From positions 1,798,001 to 1,862,000 of the forward strand of contig JAULSU010000005.1 of the NCBI GenBank assembly GCA_030512335.1: a DNA stretch of 64,000 bases, read 5' to 3'. The notes below the pieces were generated by a model. The model made no database searches. It saw only the letters and a list, made by a program, of their open reading frames with translations, and had not been told where the DNA came from. Source of the DNA: Immersiella caudata. Lineage: Eukaryota; Ascomycota; Sordariomycetes; Sordariales; Lasiosphaeriaceae. Positions 31,551-42,126 of this stretch are shown here, piece by piece. Made by a program: the position numbers and the translations under genes. Every line of letters starts with the position of its first letter. Position 1 is the first letter of the stretch.

Positions 31551-34500
31551 CTACCTCCCAAAAACAACCGCCCCTCCCGCCGGCATCGCCCTAAGAATCA
31601 CTACCTGCTCCACAACTGTCGAACTCACCCCCGCAGAACTACCCCCTCCCATGCCCATGCCCATACCCATCCACGTCCTCCTCCTCTCCTTCTTCTTACT
31701 CTTCTCACTTTCCATACCACTAACAAACTTCCTCAACCGATTCGCCCCCTTCGCCTCAACCCCCTGCAACAAGCCCCTCCGCTCCCAACACGTCTCCCCC
31801 GCCTTCTCACCATGCGTACACTCCTCAAACGGATCCCCACTGACATTCCACACCATATTTTCTGAAAGGCGCACAGGTCGGTACGTCGCGGGGTTAGCTT
31901 GCTTATAAGACAGTTGCATCGGAAACGAAGAGACGGGCAGTTCTCCCCCCCCGCGGCGCGCAAGGCGGGAGAGGACGGGGATCGTGGCGGTGAGGAAGTC
32001 TTGGTTGCGGGGAATGATGGCGCATAGCGGGTTGGAGGGATTTCTAGTGGGAGAGGAAGGGGCGGGGATGATGGCGTCGCCGAGGGAGGAGCAGGTTATT
32101 ATGGTGGGAATTGTGGCCAAGATGTCGAGCCAGGGGCGGGAGGGGAAGGAGGGGAGGGGTTTCATGGCGGAGCCGCGGCCGGGGGTGGTGATTGTTTCGA
32201 TGTACTCGAAGCCGAGGAGGGGGGCGCGGGTGGTGGGTTTGGTGAGAGCTGGAGAGGTGAGGGGGAGGATGTTGGTGTTGAGGCCGAGGAGGAGTTGGCG
32301 GAGGAGGAGAGGGGTGGTCGTGGTTTGGTTTCTAAAGACGGGTTGGTTGCCGAGGGGCTCGAGGAGGGGTATGATGTTGGTTGCGTCGGTATGAGGTTCG
32401 ACGTATGGGATGTTGTCGGCTGGGTTGTCGGGGCAGTTCAGGACGTACGTGTGGCTCATGTGTAGAAGGAGACTGAGCTTCGGAACTAGCCAGCACCGTC
32501 GTTCTTGGGCGTCGTATACCGCGACGATTTCGGCTGCTGTGTCTCGGAGGAGTTTAGAGTAGTCCCCGGAGAGTGTGAACCGCCTCTGATGGCCTGTGAA
32601 TCGGTAGGTCTCTTGGACTCTGACCAACGCCGAGACGCCGTGGCTTGTTCCCATCTGGAGCATCGCCTCTTGCCCGCCCCGAATTGATGCTCGCCGTGAG
32701 GTCCTGAGGTCGCGGTGAGAGTAACCCACTTTAGGATCGAGGTTCCTCGTTCCCAAGTTGATTCTGGCTTCAGTACGCCATCCAAGAAAACAGCGCCTAG
32801 ATCGAAGCCATTCCGTTTTCATGGATCTCCCTCTCAAGCGGGTGCCGAGGTCCATGAGGTACGGATTTATCTGACCATGGCCTTCCTCAACCGGCTCGAC
32901 CGATTTGGGGCGGGCAATGACATGAAACTGGACGGTGGTTCGATCTTCACTGATGGCCGTCGGTACGAGGATGGTCTCATATCCGACAAACACCACACCC
33001 CCGTCGATGACAAGTGGGAGCTCCACCGCGGCGAGACATATCATGAGGTCAAACGGGATCTCTAGACCTCGGCCGAAGTCTTCTGGTACTGAGTGCGGAG
33101 AAATTGGACTTAATGGTTGCTCTGCGGCGATGTTTTGGCCGAGGTCGTCGTCGGCTGGCTGCCCCAGGACGTTACCAGATGCAAACAGTCTCCTCCAACA
33201 GCTGTACTTCGACTCGGGAAGCGACTTCCTTTCCAGAACAACCCTAATTCGCAGACGATACTCGGGGAGGCCAAAGGTTCCATCGTGCCTAGCCGCGAAC
33301 CGCTCCAGCCGATACTTCGAAGTCGTAATATTCAAACCAGACTCGCCAGAGGACTGTTGCAACAACGCCCTACACAGCCAATCAATAACAGCAAAATCGC
33401 TTCTTTTCGACCCAGTATCAGGGGATATGATGTCGCAAAGCGGAACGTGAAGGCCGTTTCTGTTCGTGCGTACTCTGATCGGTTTCCCTTGGTCTCCTCT
33501 TTCCAAAGTCTTCCACTCCGGGAAAGGGGTCGACCATGCCGTGTCATCTTGAATCTCTCCATCGTAGCAACTCGCCGATGCAACATGCCGCAGGAACTCT
33601 TCGGCCAGAAGCCCATCCGACTCCTCTGGTAGCTCGTCGATCCACTGGCCGATGGTCATGCATCGCATTCGAGGCGACCTCAAGTGTGGCTGATTTCCTT
33701 CCTCCACGAGAACCACCTCGTTCCTCAGATCGATCTTTCCGCTCGTAGATTCCATGCTAAGCCCTTCTGGGACCGCCCACTCCCAAGTTGCGTATTCCAA
33801 TCCCGACCCTTCTCCAGTTGCTGTGCCGGAATAGATGTCGTCAACCGCCGATAGCAGCTCCGAAAGAGACGAAAGTTTGGGTGTCCCAGACGCATATTCC
33901 CAAAGCTCAAGCTCTGACAAACACCGGAGCACTGCATCTCTCACAGCTGGTTCAAGACCGTCGAGTGTAGGATCTGCGCCGTGGTCCAGAAGCATCCGGG
34001 CCAGTTTTTTCTGTCCCTTGGCCGCCGCAGCCAGCATCGGCCGAAGTCGTCCTATGGGTGCCAAGTCGATGGCTGCACCGCGTCGAAGAAGCAGTGTGAG
34101 CATGGCTTCGTTCCCCGTCTCCGCTGCTACGAGTAGTGGTGTGTCTGTTGTGTAGGGGAAACCTGCCTGAGAAGATGTCAGCACCGCCCCTGAACAACCT
34201 GTCAAAAAGGCAGACGAGTGGATTCAACTTGCACTTTTCCCATCCGGATCCGCCCCCAGTTCGAGCAGTAACGCCATCATGCTCAGATCACCAGCCCTTG
34301 CCGCAACAAGAAGTGGCGGATCCAGCCCGCTGAACTGAGACGAGAGGTCGGCCCCGAGTCGCGAAAGCATCCTGACGGCGTCCTCGCAGCCCACGCCAAC
34401 CGCGAGAATCAGGGGCGTGTTCCCGGCCCTGACAGACTCGATATCGACTCCTCCCTCAACCAGACGCTTAGCAAGAACAAAGTCTCGATTCCGTATGGCG

Positions 34501-34673
34501 GAAAAAAGGTCATCGGCCGACGGCTTGGCTTTCTCGGTGGCGATGGAGGTGCGGGATGAGCCGAGGGCGGAAGCGCGCATGGGAGGGAAGAGGAGCAAAG
34601 AAGACCTCCGCCTCTCCTTCTTTTCCATCTTTGAACGACGTTTCAAAGGGCCAAAGGTCCAGTTTCGATTCAT
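31551..34673 (-). CDS. Ankyrin-repeat protein with large uncharacterised C-terminal region
   Basis: Two exons on the minus strand: 34673-34235 and 34162-31551; the 72-nt intron (GTGCAAG...GCAG) joins GADPDGK to SFPYTTDTPLLVAAETGN inside an ankyrin repeat. The product is 1016 residues. A basic N-terminus is followed by about five ankyrin repeats (residues about 50-210: NTPLILAVGVGCEDAVRML; PPLLVAARAGDLSMMALLLE; DTPLLVAAETGNEAMLTLLL; RPMLAAAAKGQKKLARMLL). The remaining 800 residues have several ordered, beta-type segments but no family I recognise, and end in a Lys/Arg-rich tail and a Met-Gly repeat. The start at 34673 precedes the basic segment and fits better than the ATG of the open frame at 34982. 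Confidence 0.8.
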
Positions 34674-35392
34674 GTGCTGTTGTTTGGCGGTGCAAGACAA
34701 AGGTGAAGAAATAGGGGTAAAACGAAACGAGGTAGTCCAGGGTAGTATAAGGCTGCTGCTGCTGCAGACGCAAAGACGGCAGATCGGCGGCTCGCATATT
34801 GTAAGGTATCTCGCGTCATCGGTCCAAGCGCGGGAGGACTGGCGCTTCGTTGCGTCTATTTCCTCAGGCTGAATACGATTAATTGGCACAGACGCGCGGA
34901 ATTGAGTGGACACCTCAGATCCGAGGACGTGCATGCTGCATCGATAGTGGTGCGCCTGGAACGCCGAGGGACGGCAGGTCAACCGTGCAAACCGGGTACC
35001 TGAAACTCATCGAGTCTGGTGGTCATCCTTTCTGCTCGGTCTGTGGTAAATTCTTCGCGAATCCTACTCGCGGTCAACCTTGGCAGCCATCGACGCAAAA
35101 AAAATCCATAGAAACCCGCTCACGGCGTATGACGCTTCGGTGGGTGTGTAGCTCCTCTTGGGTGCGATTTGGGCGGCGACAGGAGCTGCTTGGCAAATGG
35201 CGATGCGTTTCTCTGGAGGCTTGCTTGGCAAATGGCGATGCGTTTCTCTGGAGGCTTGCCGCGTGGCTTACACCGAGGGTGTGCCCACCTGCTCAAAAAT
35301 GCGCAGAATTCCCCTCATCATACCTATCGACCTTCCCGTGTCCTCCATCTTCGAATGCCGGAGAATACCCGCCCAAGAATCCACCATGGCCG
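34674..35392. other. Intergenic region with promoter of the ankyrin gene
   Basis: A CTG-type run near 34750-34768 lies in the leader of the ankyrin gene. No gene is supported; a 35-bp tandem duplication is listed separately. Confidence 0.5.
35188..35257 (+). repeat. Two-copy 35-bp tandem repeat
   Basis: The unit starting GCTTGGCAAATGGCGATG occurs at 35188-35222 and again at 35223-35257 with no change over the repeat. Confidence 0.9.
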
Positions 35393-36776
35393 CTCTTTCG
35401 GTCGGCGACATCCTCCAAATCATACCGCCTCAGGGCACTGCGCATTGTCACCCAACGATGCATCGTCACTGTGAGGGCGTTTGCGAATCTGGTGGGGAAA
35501 ATACACGCCCCATCTCGAGCCGGGGGGTTGCGACGAGCAAGCCCCTGGGCATATATCACCGAGTGAAATTCCGGTACTTTGTCCAGAATCATGACCTGAC
35601 AGCTCTGCGCCAACACATTCAGACACACGTGCGGGCGATCCAGCTTATCCTGCAGACCGCGCGCAGTTGTGAGTTTTTTTTTTTTTTTTTCTTCCCGTCA
35701 GCTTGAGCGTTCTTCTGGCGTAGACGGCGCCCTCTAGTGGTTGACATTCGGACCTCTTCAAGTTCTGAGATCCTCGCTATCAACCGCACTTCTGAGCCTG
35801 CCAGGTCGAGACTGGGCCCACGACAAGGAATTATCTATGATCTTCCAGCCGAGGATATCCCCCCGTTTTCCCGACAGCGATTTTGTCGTCATAGAAAACG
35901 CATGCAGGAGGCAGTTCAAGATGTGCCTGCAAGTGGTGGAGAGCTGGGGTGTAAGTGCGAAGTCGTGTACCCATGCAACGACTCAAAGTGACTCTGGGCG
36001 ATGAAGCACTTGCAGGAATTCCTTCGGCGGCTTGCACAATGCGACTCCCATAAAATCAAAGTCGAGGGCTCGAAATATCTCCTCCGTACTCACGTGATAC
36101 CTTCAAACCCGGCGCAGTTGTTGAGATGAGCGTGGTGTTTTCAAAGTCGTTCAACGGCCGTTGTCCGGGCTGCGATTTTCGACTTAGCAACCAAGTTCCT
36201 GACCATCAAGCCTAGTATTCTTGGCAGGCAGTCTGCCGGTCTTCTAGGATTTTCTTTATGTCTGACGTTGCGGCTTTTGCCGGTCTTGCAACTTGCAGGT
36301 CGAAGCCTTCAGCTCGGAACTGGGAACCATCGACCCCCTGACGGAACTGATGGCAGACCACGGAGTCCTTGACAAGGAGTGGCCGATGGCCGACCTCCTT
36401 CCACACTTCGTCGCTCATTTAGTGAATCTCAGCGGGCTTGATTCCTTGGGCTGACCCAACATTCTCCACGAGCTCGATTTTCCAACACGCGAGGAAACCA
36501 ACACCCGCGTGACCCCGGCAGACTTCAAGCAGGTCGTTCTCTCTGCGCCTCAATGGCCATGTTGCTCAAAGATACCATCCGCATTCAGCATCATCAAAAA
36601 GGCTATTGAGACTGCCAGAGGCCGAGCGAATCAGCCAGACAGATATGCCAAGTACTTGCAAAAGGTGATCTGGCAAGCGACACGACTGGTTGAAGTGGCA
36701 CGAACGCGGCGATATATCGAATGGAGGCTGCGGGTTGGCTATTTCAGCTATGCGTTCACTCTAATATCAATTTGAT
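35393..36776 (+). pseudogene. Possible decayed gene remnants
   Basis: Short protein-like patches lie in different frames. At 35393-35650 the text MAALSVGDILQIIPPQG and, later, DLTALRQHIQTHVRAIQLIL resemble the N-terminal helical domain common to fungal ankyrin/NACHT-type proteins, with a frame change between them. At 36299-36451 is LTELMADHGVLDKEWPMADL, ended by a TGA, and at 36509-36775 SIIKKAIETARGRANQPDRY. There is a 17-base T run at 35674-35690. No intact reading can be assembled with splice signals I trust. It could be one or several degraded genes, or chance. Confidence 0.25.
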
Positions 36777-37354
36777 CGCCGGATCTGCGGCTATAGGGTC
36801 TTGGCCTGGATGATTGCCGAACTTTTGTCAAACACAAGCCTGTGGCTAGGTTCCTGCGAGACACATCTGGCTCAGATGGACGTCAACATCATACTGGCGT
36901 CGGATCAGGAGAGGCAGAGGAGACCAATGTGGCTCTTTGTGTCGAACTTCACCTCGGCAGTTCGTGATTAAATGCATATGATATGACGCATGGGTCCATT
37001 CCTGAGTGGTATGTCATCTGTGGGTGGCGACGCTTGTTAGCTTCCAAGACAAGACCATGGAAAAAACCAGTTCACGACCCTAAAATCGACACCATGGGTT
37101 TCCCTTTCCTTCTTCTGAACCGAGCGGTTGCCGCCTTAGCCTGAGCCAGACTGAGCCAGACTGAACGAGGGGTTTACAGTTCTAGGCTGCCCTAGCTACA
37201 GTTAACACAGGTAGAGCGCATAGTCCGCTGTAACTTGTCTTTGGGCTCTGTAGTACAGGCCTTCTTTGCTTCCTTCAGCACCCTGGTAAGCTCTACTGTC
37301 GTACCCCTACAGCACGAAGCGAACAAGCACTGAAAAAAGACAAATTGTTCCAAT
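36777..37354. other. Intergenic region with repeat fragments
   Basis: CTGAGCCAGA is tandemly repeated (2.4 copies) at 37141-37164, and a dispersed repeat fragment lies at 37215-37262. No gene. Confidence 0.5.
37215..37262 (+). repeat. Dispersed repeat fragment, copy A
   Basis: This 48-nt stretch (starts AGCGCATAGTCCGCTG) matches the reverse complement of 44161-44209 with about six differences and one gap. It is probably a remnant of the same transposable element. Confidence 0.65.
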
Positions 37355-37771
37355 CTATGGGATAATAATGCTACAATTCGCTTTCGCCCCCCTCCCTACC
37401 CAAAAAATGTGTGCCCCCAGACCCCCCAGTGTTTCAAGCGACGCCTCCGGCATCCGACCCACTACAATCACCACCGCAATCGCCGCAACCACCAGCGCAG
37501 CAGCCAGAAACAGAATCGCCCAACCCAAACAGCGCATCAAATACGAGAACCCACCCGCCACCTCCATGGCAACCTTTGTGGTTGATTCCACCAACAAGAC
37601 TGCCACATACAGCATCACGGCCACGCGGCCAGCACCAACTAGTCCCTCCCATTCGGCCCCCTCCTCGCCTTGTTCTCTTCGACCGGCGCCCGCATCCTCT
37701 GGGATCTTCGGCTGCGGGTTCTCCACGTCCGGAGGTTTCTGTAAGAATAGCCGCGTTCGTCCAATTAGCAC
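37355..37771 (-). CDS. Small membrane protein ORF in the left arm of an inverted duplication
   Basis: 138 codons. A hydrophilic N-terminal part (NPQPKIPEDAGAGRRE) precedes two hydrophobic stretches (VAVMLYVAVLLVES; LGWAILFLAAALVVAAIAVV) that would be membrane helices. A splice-acceptor-like CTTACAG on the minus strand (37745-37739) lies just before the conserved part, so this may be the last exon of a gene whose first exon is short or lost. The right arm at 37851-38179 carries a broken copy. Function unknown. Confidence 0.35.
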   Translation of the reverse strand: MLIGRTRLFLQKPPDVENPQPKIPEDAGAGRREQGEEGAEWEGLVGAGRVAVMLYVAVLLVESTTKVAMEVAGGFSYLMRCLGWAILFLAAALVVAAIAVVIVVGRMPEASLETLGGLGAHIFWVGRGAKANCSIIIP

Positions 37772-38179
37772 AGCTCAGGGGCGTATGGCCAGCGAGGGTG
37801 GAGGACGAGGGGCAAGATGGGAGGGGGTATGATGGGAATACGACGGGTTGCTTACAGATTGAACCCCCAGGCGGAACCTCGAGAGGATGCGGCGGGAGAG
37901 TTCGGAAATGGCGGAGATGATGTAGAGGGGGATGGGAGGCGTGGCTTTGAGTGGTGCTGGCGCGGCGCGGCGTGCTGTATGTGGTGGTCTTGTTGGCTGG
38001 CAAGGGTCCCAAGGAGGTGCGAGTGGTAGAGTTCTCGTGTTTGATGCGCTGATGGGCTAGCGAAAGAGGATATTTCTGGCTGCTGGGAATTGTGCTGATG
38101 GTTGCAGCGATTGCGGTGTGTGATTGCGGTGAGCGGATGGGTGTGCCGGAGGCGTCTTGGCTGGGGGTCCGGGGGCACA
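37409..38179. repeat. Head-to-head inverted duplication (arms about 330 bp, spacer about 105 bp)
   Basis: The plus strand at 37409-37745 and the minus strand at 38179-37851 align along their length (for example GACGCCTCCGGCA, ACCGCAATCGC, CAGCAGCCAGAAA, CAGCGCATCAAA, AACAAGAC, CCACATACAGCA shared in order), roughly 70-75% identical by eye. Both copies begin with a CTTACAG acceptor followed by related coding text (NPQPKIPEDAG versus NPQAEPREDAAG). The right copy has frame changes and a stop. Confidence 0.75.
37851..38179 (+). pseudogene. Broken paralogue of the 37355-37771 ORF
   Basis: Plus-strand coding text homologous to the left arm: NPQAEPREDAAGEF, later LYVVVLLAG and FWLLGIVLMVAAIAV. They lie in different frames, and a TGA follows CLMR where the left copy continues CLGWAILF. 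It is a degenerate inverted copy. Confidence 0.5.
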
Positions 38180-38676
38180 GTGATAATAATACTTTGCTCA
38201 TAAATGATGCAAACTAATGATGTGATGAGGGTGAAGAGAAAAAGAGAAGTGTCAGAGCTGGGATCCAGAGCTGGCAGATAAATACCTAACTGCTACAGCC
38301 ATGCTCCTTCCACGGGCCTGTCAGTGTTATTCTCTTTCATTCTATTCCATTCGAGTTTCCTGATGAGCTCTTGCGCCCGCCGTCCACGTTGGCATATACT
38401 CCCATCAGTTCCAGACAGTTAGCTGGTAACTCCTTCCTCCCTCGTGCCGCGTTGGAATCCAATGGAAGTTGAGACATGAGAAGGAACTAAGACATGAGAA
38501 GGAACCAAGAGCAAAAGAATCTAACTACTCCTTCCATGACGAGTCAAACTGGCAGTCCTCGCTTCGAGGTGGGAGAGGGTCTGGAAGCACATTGCACGGA
38601 CCGACCTCAGATATATTTTCCGAAACCGTTCATGGAACATTCAATTGGCATCTACCTCAGGTAATCGGTAGGCACG
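38180..38676. other. Intergenic region, no gene seen
   Basis: A short direct repeat (GACATGAGAAGGAAC, two copies) lies at 38473-38505. Nothing else recognised. Confidence 0.5.
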
Positions 38677-39513
38677 TCAAGCAGCCAAGAACACCTCTGC
38701 CATGTCTAACAGCACCTCCAGTAGCTCCTTGTTACGCCGGATGACAATAACCCCGCGAACAACGAGGACGGACAAAACCAAGACACCCAAGGCGAAGCCC
38801 ACCAAACACAATAGAACCATCAATGCCACGTCCTTCAATGACCTACTCCATATCGCATTCGTACTACACCTGCACGTACATGTAAATGTAGGACCAGCCT
38901 TCACCCGTTGCCGCGCTGGCATGGCTAGGTCTTCGGGAATCACCGACTCCATCGGCCAAACCCACCAAGTATCCCGAAACGCCTCCTCATCTAGTGGCCC
39001 CCGCGTCACATCGCGACTCGAATTTCCGTCGCGCAAAAAAACCTTCTGCAACTTGTCGTCAAAAACACACACACCGCAGATCATCTGCCGCTTCAGCCCG
39101 CCCAGCGAAAACCCGGCGTCCAGCGTGTTCTCCTCGTTCGCAAACAGCACCACGCATCCCCGCCAACTAGACTCTGCTGAAGGCCGATTGGCATGCTCCA
39201 GTATCGCCCAGCACTGCGTAAACTTGCCCTTGAACGCCGCCGGCATAATACCGATGGGTGCCTCAAGAAGTGGCTCAAATTCTTCGGTCGGTACTCGGGT
39301 GCCTCTAAGGAGCGGAAAGTTGTGCGTAGTCCAAGACAGGCCTTTTCGCATGTGCGCTTCCGTGATGTCTTCGAAGATGACCATGGCGCCCCAGGGTGCA
39401 CTGTCTGCAGAGATGTTTGTGTCTCCGGGTGTGGAGGGGGGCAGCAGGGAGATGACCACTCTGTATTTCTGCGCGCCCTGGGGCTTGCGTGAGGACTTGA
39501 TGGGTGTTCGCAT
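38677..39513 (-). CDS. Hypothetical single-pass membrane protein
   Basis: From ATG 39513 the product is 278 residues; the frame is open to 39609, but the extra 32 residues look non-coding. The body is ordered-looking (SAPWGAMVIFEDITEAHMRK; AAFKGKFTQCWAILEHANRP; QKVFLRDGNSSRDV; FRDTWWVWPMESVIPEDLAM). A hydrophobic segment near the C-terminus (VALMVLLCLVGFALGVLVLS) is probably a membrane anchor, preceded by a Cys cluster (TCTCRCSTN). No family recognised. The codon pattern supports this strand over the long antisense frame at 38702-39535. Confidence 0.5.
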   Translation of the reverse strand: MRTPIKSSRKPQGAQKYRVVISLLPPSTPGDTNISADSAPWGAMVIFEDITEAHMRKGLSWTTHNFPLLRGTRVPTEEFEPLLEAPIGIMPAAFKGKFTQCWAILEHANRPSAESSWRGCVVLFANEENTLDAGFSLGGLKRQMICGVCVFDDKLQKVFLRDGNSSRDVTRGPLDEEAFRDTWWVWPMESVIPEDLAMPARQRVKAGPTFTCTCRCSTNAIWSRSLKDVALMVLLCLVGFALGVLVLSVLVVRGVIVIRRNKELLEVLLDMAEVFLAA

Positions 39514-39978
39514 GTTGGTTAAGTTGGGGCGATAGAGTGCGACTGTGTTTGAGCGATGAGAAATTTTTCTGGTCACGGTTAGGTTGGTATATACATACTT
39601 GTAGCACAATTAGGGTTCACGGCAAGGTTCGAGGATCCGCGCTTCATGAAAATGACCGTGACCAACCTCGGTAGGAAGGCCTTGGTGGCTGAAGTCAAAA
39701 GTCGCAGGGCTCTCGACCCAGATACCTTATATTACGCCCATGTGACAAACTTTCACTAATTCGAGCTGGTGTCTAGATAGGTATATCCAGCATCCGTAGT
39801 TTGCCTCAATCTCCTCTTCTATATCGCACTAGTTTGGCAGTTATGCCTCCCTCCCTTACCTAGCCCAAGGAACGAGAACTCCTTCAACCAGGCGACAGCT
39901 TCTACCGCCCGAGCCTTACTTACCTATTTTCACCTGAAGTTCTCTCTTCTCCCTCCTCTATCTATATACCGACTGCCA
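39514..39978. other. Intergenic region
   Basis: Promoter region of the membrane-protein gene and 3' region of the next. AT-richer than the surroundings; nothing recognised. Confidence 0.5.
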
Positions 39979-40745
39979 TCATGATCTCAAATACCAACAA
40001 ACTCCAAACATGAAGAGAAAGTGCCGGCCACCGAGAGCCCATTGCGTCCAGAGAAACAAACGCCACGGATGTGGTAGGAAGAAATCGTCCCATAAAAGAA
40101 CCTCAGCCCCCGAAATTAACCCTGCATAAGAGCCGACGACACTGGTCTTGACGAGCTCCGAGACCGGCCTCCTGAACCACAGGTACAAAGTGGGTAAATT
40201 GCAGAAAGTAGCAACGATCCAGTCATTTTCCTTATCCACCCAGCACCTGAAAGCATGCTCAAGGATGCTTGCAATGATGTTATCGCCCCCGAGCCAAGCC
40301 ATCATCTCCGACACACGCCCCAAATCATCCAGCCACCTTTCCTTGATGGTCCTAGCAGCATCCAGATATTGACTCTGCGGAAGATCCAGAATGGCATCCA
40401 ACACGGCGACGAAGTCACCTTAGTATCGCTCCAATGTTGCGAGTATTCCGAGATTGTTTCAGGCTCAAGTGCCTTGGAGCCCAAATTCCGCTGCTGCCAA
40501 ATCATTTCCAAGATCGTGCGACCGGGACTGGGCAGAGCTGAAAACTTTTGGTTGAAGGAACGCCACATTGCAGATATGATGGGATGCGAACATGAAGGAT
40601 CAGTATCGCTAAGTTCAGTATCGCTAACCTGCTTCCCGGAATGAAGCTCGAGGAAATTGTCCAGTTGAGATGACCATTTTGAGAGACGTTGGTGTCGAAG
40701 ACTAAGCTCCGTCCAGAAGATATACGGCCTCAATTGCTGTGCCAT
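39979..40745 (-). CDS. Orphan two-exon protein
   Basis: Two overlapping frames are reconciled by a 44-nt intron, 40418-40375 on the minus strand (GTGACT...CGCAG), giving exons 40745-40419 and 40374-39979 and 240 residues. The junction reads YSQHWSDTK then SQYLDAARTIKERW. The protein is Trp- and Leu-rich with predicted helices (IKERWLDDLGRVSEMMAWLG; LYLWFRRPVSELVK) and a hydrophobic C-terminus. No domain recognised. The start at 40745 (MAQQLRPYIFWTEL) is a choice; the frame continues upstream to 40871. A 15-bp direct repeat encodes VSDTELSDTD. Confidence 0.4.
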
Positions 40746-41145
40746 TCTTTGGGATGCAGGGTGGTTGGAGCGACGATTGTCAAGTTGGCGAGTAACGGAG
40801 TATATAAGTGAGGTTGGTACGAAGTCGCGATGGCTCACCGACACATCACCAGCGGACACCGCTCTTTCCAAAGCTTACTAGACAGCAGAGCATCTGGCCC
40901 TTCCTCGACAGCAGCAAAAATCATCACTGCAATTTTAGCCCCGGAAGATGGAAAGCGATTATGTCAGCAAACCATGCCGTCTTAGTGTCAGAAATACTGC
41001 ACTCTGGATTTGATGGAATTTATGTGGGTTGCCGCAGCTTGATTGTGTTGCTTGTTGAGGTTCTGGTTGAAAGCCATAGCCTCCTTCTTCACAAGCCAAT
41101 TCCTAGGATTCAGCTTTGTCAACACTATAGCTGAGGCTAACTGGC

Positions 41146-41205
41146 GTTCAGGCAGTGCCAGGCATCCAGTCAGCAAAGCTGACTGGAAGCCCAGGGCCCC
41201 TGAAC
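41146..41205. repeat. MITE-like imperfect hairpin
   Basis: A perfect 10-bp stem (TCCAGTCAGC / GCTGACTGGA, 41165-41187, AAA loop) sits inside outer arms GTTCAGG (41146-41152) and CCTGAAC (41199-41205). This resembles a terminal-inverted-repeat remnant or a short structured element. Confidence 0.6.
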
Positions 41206-41695
41206 CCCTTTCTTTCTGACCGTTCTGCTGGTTAAAATTTTACACCTCATGTAAAGACAGCCTAGTGTATGAGACCCCGTTCTCGCGCTAAGCCTAAATC
41301 TTATTTCTGCTATCTGCTACATGTCTCGTACCTCTTCTGCTGGCAGAATTTCGCTTATACATTCGCCACTTACGCAGTTAGAAGACTATCACATATTCCC
41401 CGATTCGCGCCAAGCCGCTAGCTCTAATACTAAACTTTAAAATCACGACATCATCCAGCGCAGGTGTCTCTCCTCGACAAGGGACACTAAGGAGGCATTA
41501 TGTTGCCAATACAGCTGAAAGATTCTAGGGCTCCTAGATATCGTCTTTAGCCACAAAGCAAGAGCGCGGGTCAAGTGCGGGGGGTACGCTCACCCTGGAA
41601 CCTTAGCACCCAACGACATGGCAACCAATCAATACGACAGACAGGGTGAGGATCATTGACGAGGTCATAGAGCCAAGTGTGGTTAAGTGACAAAA

Positions 41696-41788
41696 CCTAC
41701 AACACCAGGGATTCGCTGATTGTCAGCGACGGACCAAAATACTAGTCTAGCCCTCACTGGCTTATTTATGGGAGAGCAGACGGACAGT
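41696..41788 (-). pseudogene. Truncated 5S rRNA pseudogene
   Basis: Reading the minus strand from 41788 gives TCCGTCTGCTCTCCC, ATAAATAAGCCAG, CTAGACTAGTA and CAGCGAATCCCTGGTGTTGTA, matching about the last 80 nt of the 5S gene at 2335-2453 with many substitutions. The 5' third is missing and helix I cannot form. Confidence 0.8.
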
Positions 41789-42126
41789 GGGGAATATGCA
41801 GGCTTTTGAACGTCCTGCGCCCCAAGGCGGCCTTCCGATTGGAGAGATACAACGCTACATGTAATGCAGAAGCATTCGGGAGCATGCAAGACACATTGAG
41901 GAATGGTTATGCAACCTGCTCTGCATTGATAAGCTATTGCCCCGCCTTGCCGCTGAGCCAAAGTTGCACTTCTTCTGGTGCTCGGTCAGGCATATTCGCT
42001 CCAAATCGGATGAGCTGTTGTCTTCATACCCCTCTTTTCTGCTGCCATTTCCCACCCTCCGTCGCATTACCCACTAAAGTGCAAACATCCCACGCTTGGA
42101 CGCTTTAGGCTCGTCATCATCGCCAA

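Larger units (their letters stand above)
40746..42126. other. Intergenic region with repeat debris
   Basis: AT-rich parts (41200-41460), a hairpin and a 5S rRNA pseudogene, each listed separately. No intact gene. Confidence 0.5.

Noticed and set aside
38702..39535. 277-codon plus-strand ORF
   Set aside because: Antisense to the membrane-protein ORF; Ser/Thr/Arg-rich low-information product.
41330..41480. Possible transposase fragment starting MSRTSSAGRISLIH
   Set aside because: Too short and no transposase motif could be recognised.
41683..41961. 92-codon minus-strand ORF
   Set aside because: Its C-terminal half is the translated 5S pseudogene.
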